DNA from: CAIMZW01 sp037135095
Lineage (GTDB): Bacteria > Actinomycetota > Actinomycetes > Nanopelagicales > Nanopelagicaceae
DNA: 32,676 nt
Assembly: GCA_037135095.1 (NCBI GenBank)
Contig: JBAXKZ010000015.1
Coordinates: 1 to 32,676 of the forward strand
Direction: 5' to 3'
Each line of letters opens with the position of its first letter. The first letter of the stretch is position 1. Below, piece by piece: positions 31,600-32,676 of this stretch. The notes beneath the pieces are model-generated. The model was given only the letters and a program-made list of their open reading frames with translations, ran no database searches and was not told the DNA's origin. The position numbers were made by a program, and so were the translations under genes.

Positions 31600-32067
31600 A
31601 TGACTCAGGCTTTTCTTTACGCGGTCGAACGCGAATTTCCAGTCAAAATTGAGCCTCTTTGGTCCGCATGGACAGACGCCGCCTCGCTTGAAAGCTGGTA
31701 TCACCCGCATGACCTACGGGCAGTTACTGGCGCAACCGTTTCTGACCTACAGGTCGGCGGCCTGTGGGCATGCGGCGTAGATGTTCCAGCCCATAATTTC
31801 GCCGCCTATTTCTACGGTCAATATTTGAAGATCGTCAAATTCGAATTAATAGAACATACGATGCACTACACCGAATCGAAGGAAGAATTCGAAGTCAAGG
31901 ATTTGAACACGCCGTCGCACTTAGTAGTGATAAATCTTGAAGCCCGAGGTGAAAATTCGTGGGTGAAGTTCAGCCATTTCGGCGAGCTGCCGGAAGGTGA
32001 AGAGAAACGGGCTCAGGCAGGTATGGAAAGCTACTTTGATTCTTTATACAATTTTTTATCCAAATAA
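31600..32067 (+). CDS. SRPBCC / AHSA1-family protein
   Basis: 155 residues of START-like (Bet v 1) fold, AHSA1 type: EREFPVKIEPLWSAWTDAAS (9-28), SWYHPHD, GGLWACGVDVPAHNFAAYFY, then VVINLEARGENSWVKFSHFG and a long C-terminal helix GMESYFDSLYNFLSK. These proteins bind hydrophobic ligands; the bacterial members have few known roles. Start at ATG 31600 is chosen from the -10 spacing; an in-frame TTG eight codons earlier lies across the opposite gene's promoter and is unlikely. Followed after 18 bases by a DinB gene, probably one transcript. Confidence 0.88.
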   Translation: MTQAFLYAVEREFPVKIEPLWSAWTDAASLESWYHPHDLRAVTGATVSDLQVGGLWACGVDVPAHNFAAYFYGQYLKIVKFELIEHTMHYTESKEEFEVKDLNTPSHLVVINLEARGENSWVKFSHFGELPEGEEKRAQAGMESYFDSLYNFLSK

Positions 32068-32085
32068 GTAAAGAGAGAGTCACCC

Positions 32086-32565
32086 ATGATTTCAATTGAG
32101 ACTTCTATTAAACACTTGGCATGGTCAAACCAGAAATTTTTCTCTTACTTTCTGACTCAGCCTCAAGAAATTTTTTCATTGCGCGCTGCTGATGGTGAGT
32201 GGACAATCGGTACCTTGCTTTCCCACATCGCCAATAGCGAGGCGTGGTTTCGCTACTGCTTGATAGGAGAAGATTGGACAGATTTTAAGGAAATTACGGA
32301 CGGGCTTATGATTCCCGAATTCCGGCAGATTTTGGCAGGACTCGATTCCATCCTCCTCGGCGAAACGGGCAAGTCCGATGGCGCATTGGAGATTAAAACT
32401 GGCGAAAATGTCATTCACGCAACTCGCTCACTCATACTTTCGCAAGCGGTTATGCATGCCGCAGAACATAAAGGTCAGATTGCAACAATCCTTAAGCAAT
32501 ATGGTCATCACATTGATTTAGATGACCTGGATGTGTGGCAGTTTATTTCCGAAAGCAAGATTTAA
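32086..32565 (+). CDS. DinB-family putative metalloenzyme (second)
   Basis: A 159-residue paralogue of the DinB protein at 31085-31576. Triad His47 (LLSHIANSE), His124 and His128 (QAVMHAAEHKGQ). The C-terminus HIDLDDLDVWQFI matches INLDDFDLWAY of its paralogue. GAGAGAG lies seven bases before ATG, unlike the leaderless first copy. It forms a two-gene unit with AHSA1. The pair likely arose by duplication followed by placement on both sides of AHSA1. Confidence 0.87.
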   Translation: MISIETSIKHLAWSNQKFFSYFLTQPQEIFSLRAADGEWTIGTLLSHIANSEAWFRYCLIGEDWTDFKEITDGLMIPEFRQILAGLDSILLGETGKSDGALEIKTGENVIHATRSLILSQAVMHAAEHKGQIATILKQYGHHIDLDDLDVWQFISESKI

Positions 32566-32636
32566 GTAGGCATTGCCTTCTATCGTTTAGTCGAGAAATT
32601 AACAGATCGCATGAAAGAGCAGATCGAAGAACTATA

Positions 32637-32676
32637 AGAAGAGTCGCCCTATAAGCCGGATGCTTCTTTACATTCC
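32637..32676 (-). ncRNA. rnpB: Probable 3' end of RNase P RNA (cut by window edge)
   Basis: On the minus strand the last bases read AAAGAAGCATCCGGCTTATA then GGGCGACTCTTC. Bacterial type A RNase P RNA ends with ACAGAA followed by (A)TCCGGCTTA(T/C)AGG and the P1 strand, which in actinobacteria often reads CGACTC. The CCGGCTTATAGG core and CGACTC agree; the ACAGAA box is altered (AAAGAAGC), which lowers confidence. The rest of the RNA lies beyond the window. Confidence 0.5.

Noticed and set aside
1..32676. CRISPR array, tRNA, insertion sequence, prophage or toxin-antitoxin pair
   Set aside because: No regularly spaced repeats, cloverleaf-like sequence, transposase motifs, phage proteins or small toxin-antitoxin pairs were seen on reading both strands.

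Overview
The window reads as chromosomal DNA from an actinobacterium with moderate GC and very tight gene packing. The signs are two MMPL-family transporters, a long GspE/PilB ATPase, many small secreted proteins with Sec signal peptides, and a secreted protein with a Cys-x(15)-Cys 'VCYKG...KCPTGY' block. At least eleven genes also start 6-7 bases after a TAnnnT box, the mark of leaderless transcripts. A small planktonic actinobacterium (Nanopelagicales-like) is my guess from general resemblance, not a demonstrated assignment.

Layout. 1-1211: 5' part of a type IV pilus/type II secretion ATPase (minus strand, runs off the left edge). 1212-1672: gene-free stretch with a possible structured leader. 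1673-2674: membrane protein of unknown function. 2758-3879: secreted EXORDIUM/PHI-1-like protein, divergent from a PLP decarboxylase (4048-5496) across a MerR/SoxR-like dyad. 5504-7933: Cys-less class V aminotransferase-fold protein and a methyltransferase. 8061-11463: MMPL transporter and MFS transporter. 11531-14772: Gly/Met-rich secreted protein, phosphodiesterase-like enzyme, secreted protein, SDR dehydrogenase. 14817-16976: second MMPL. 16988-20450: three secreted proteins in one direction, one built from two copies of an unrecognised module. 20684-22235: free-standing SGNH protein and an acetyltransferase. 22242-23849: divergent pair of NarL/LuxR-type regulators with degenerate receivers around a dyad-rich spacer. 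23850-32565: run of small single-domain enzymes and stress-type proteins (VOC, ICMT-like, GNAT, YdeI/DUF1801, KatG, TipAS, DUF1761, YCII, DUF4260, isochorismatase, DinB, AHSA1), plus a frameshifted LuxR remnant at 29837-29973. At the right edge there is a probable 3' end of RNase P RNA on the minus strand.

Genes working together. KatG, the DUF1801 protein, a shortened GNAT and the ICMT-like methyltransferase form a tightly spaced or overlapping run. DUF4260 and YCII overlap by ATGA. The SDR/MMPL and DinB/AHSA1 pairs diverge from very short spacers in which both genes appear leaderless. In the DinB/AHSA1 spacer the two opposed -10 boxes share a TA step. No CRISPR array, tRNA, insertion sequence or phage gene was seen. 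The best candidates for something undescribed are the duplicated-module secreted protein and its two secreted neighbours, the regulator pair with its dyad array, and the EXORDIUM-like gene with its operator.
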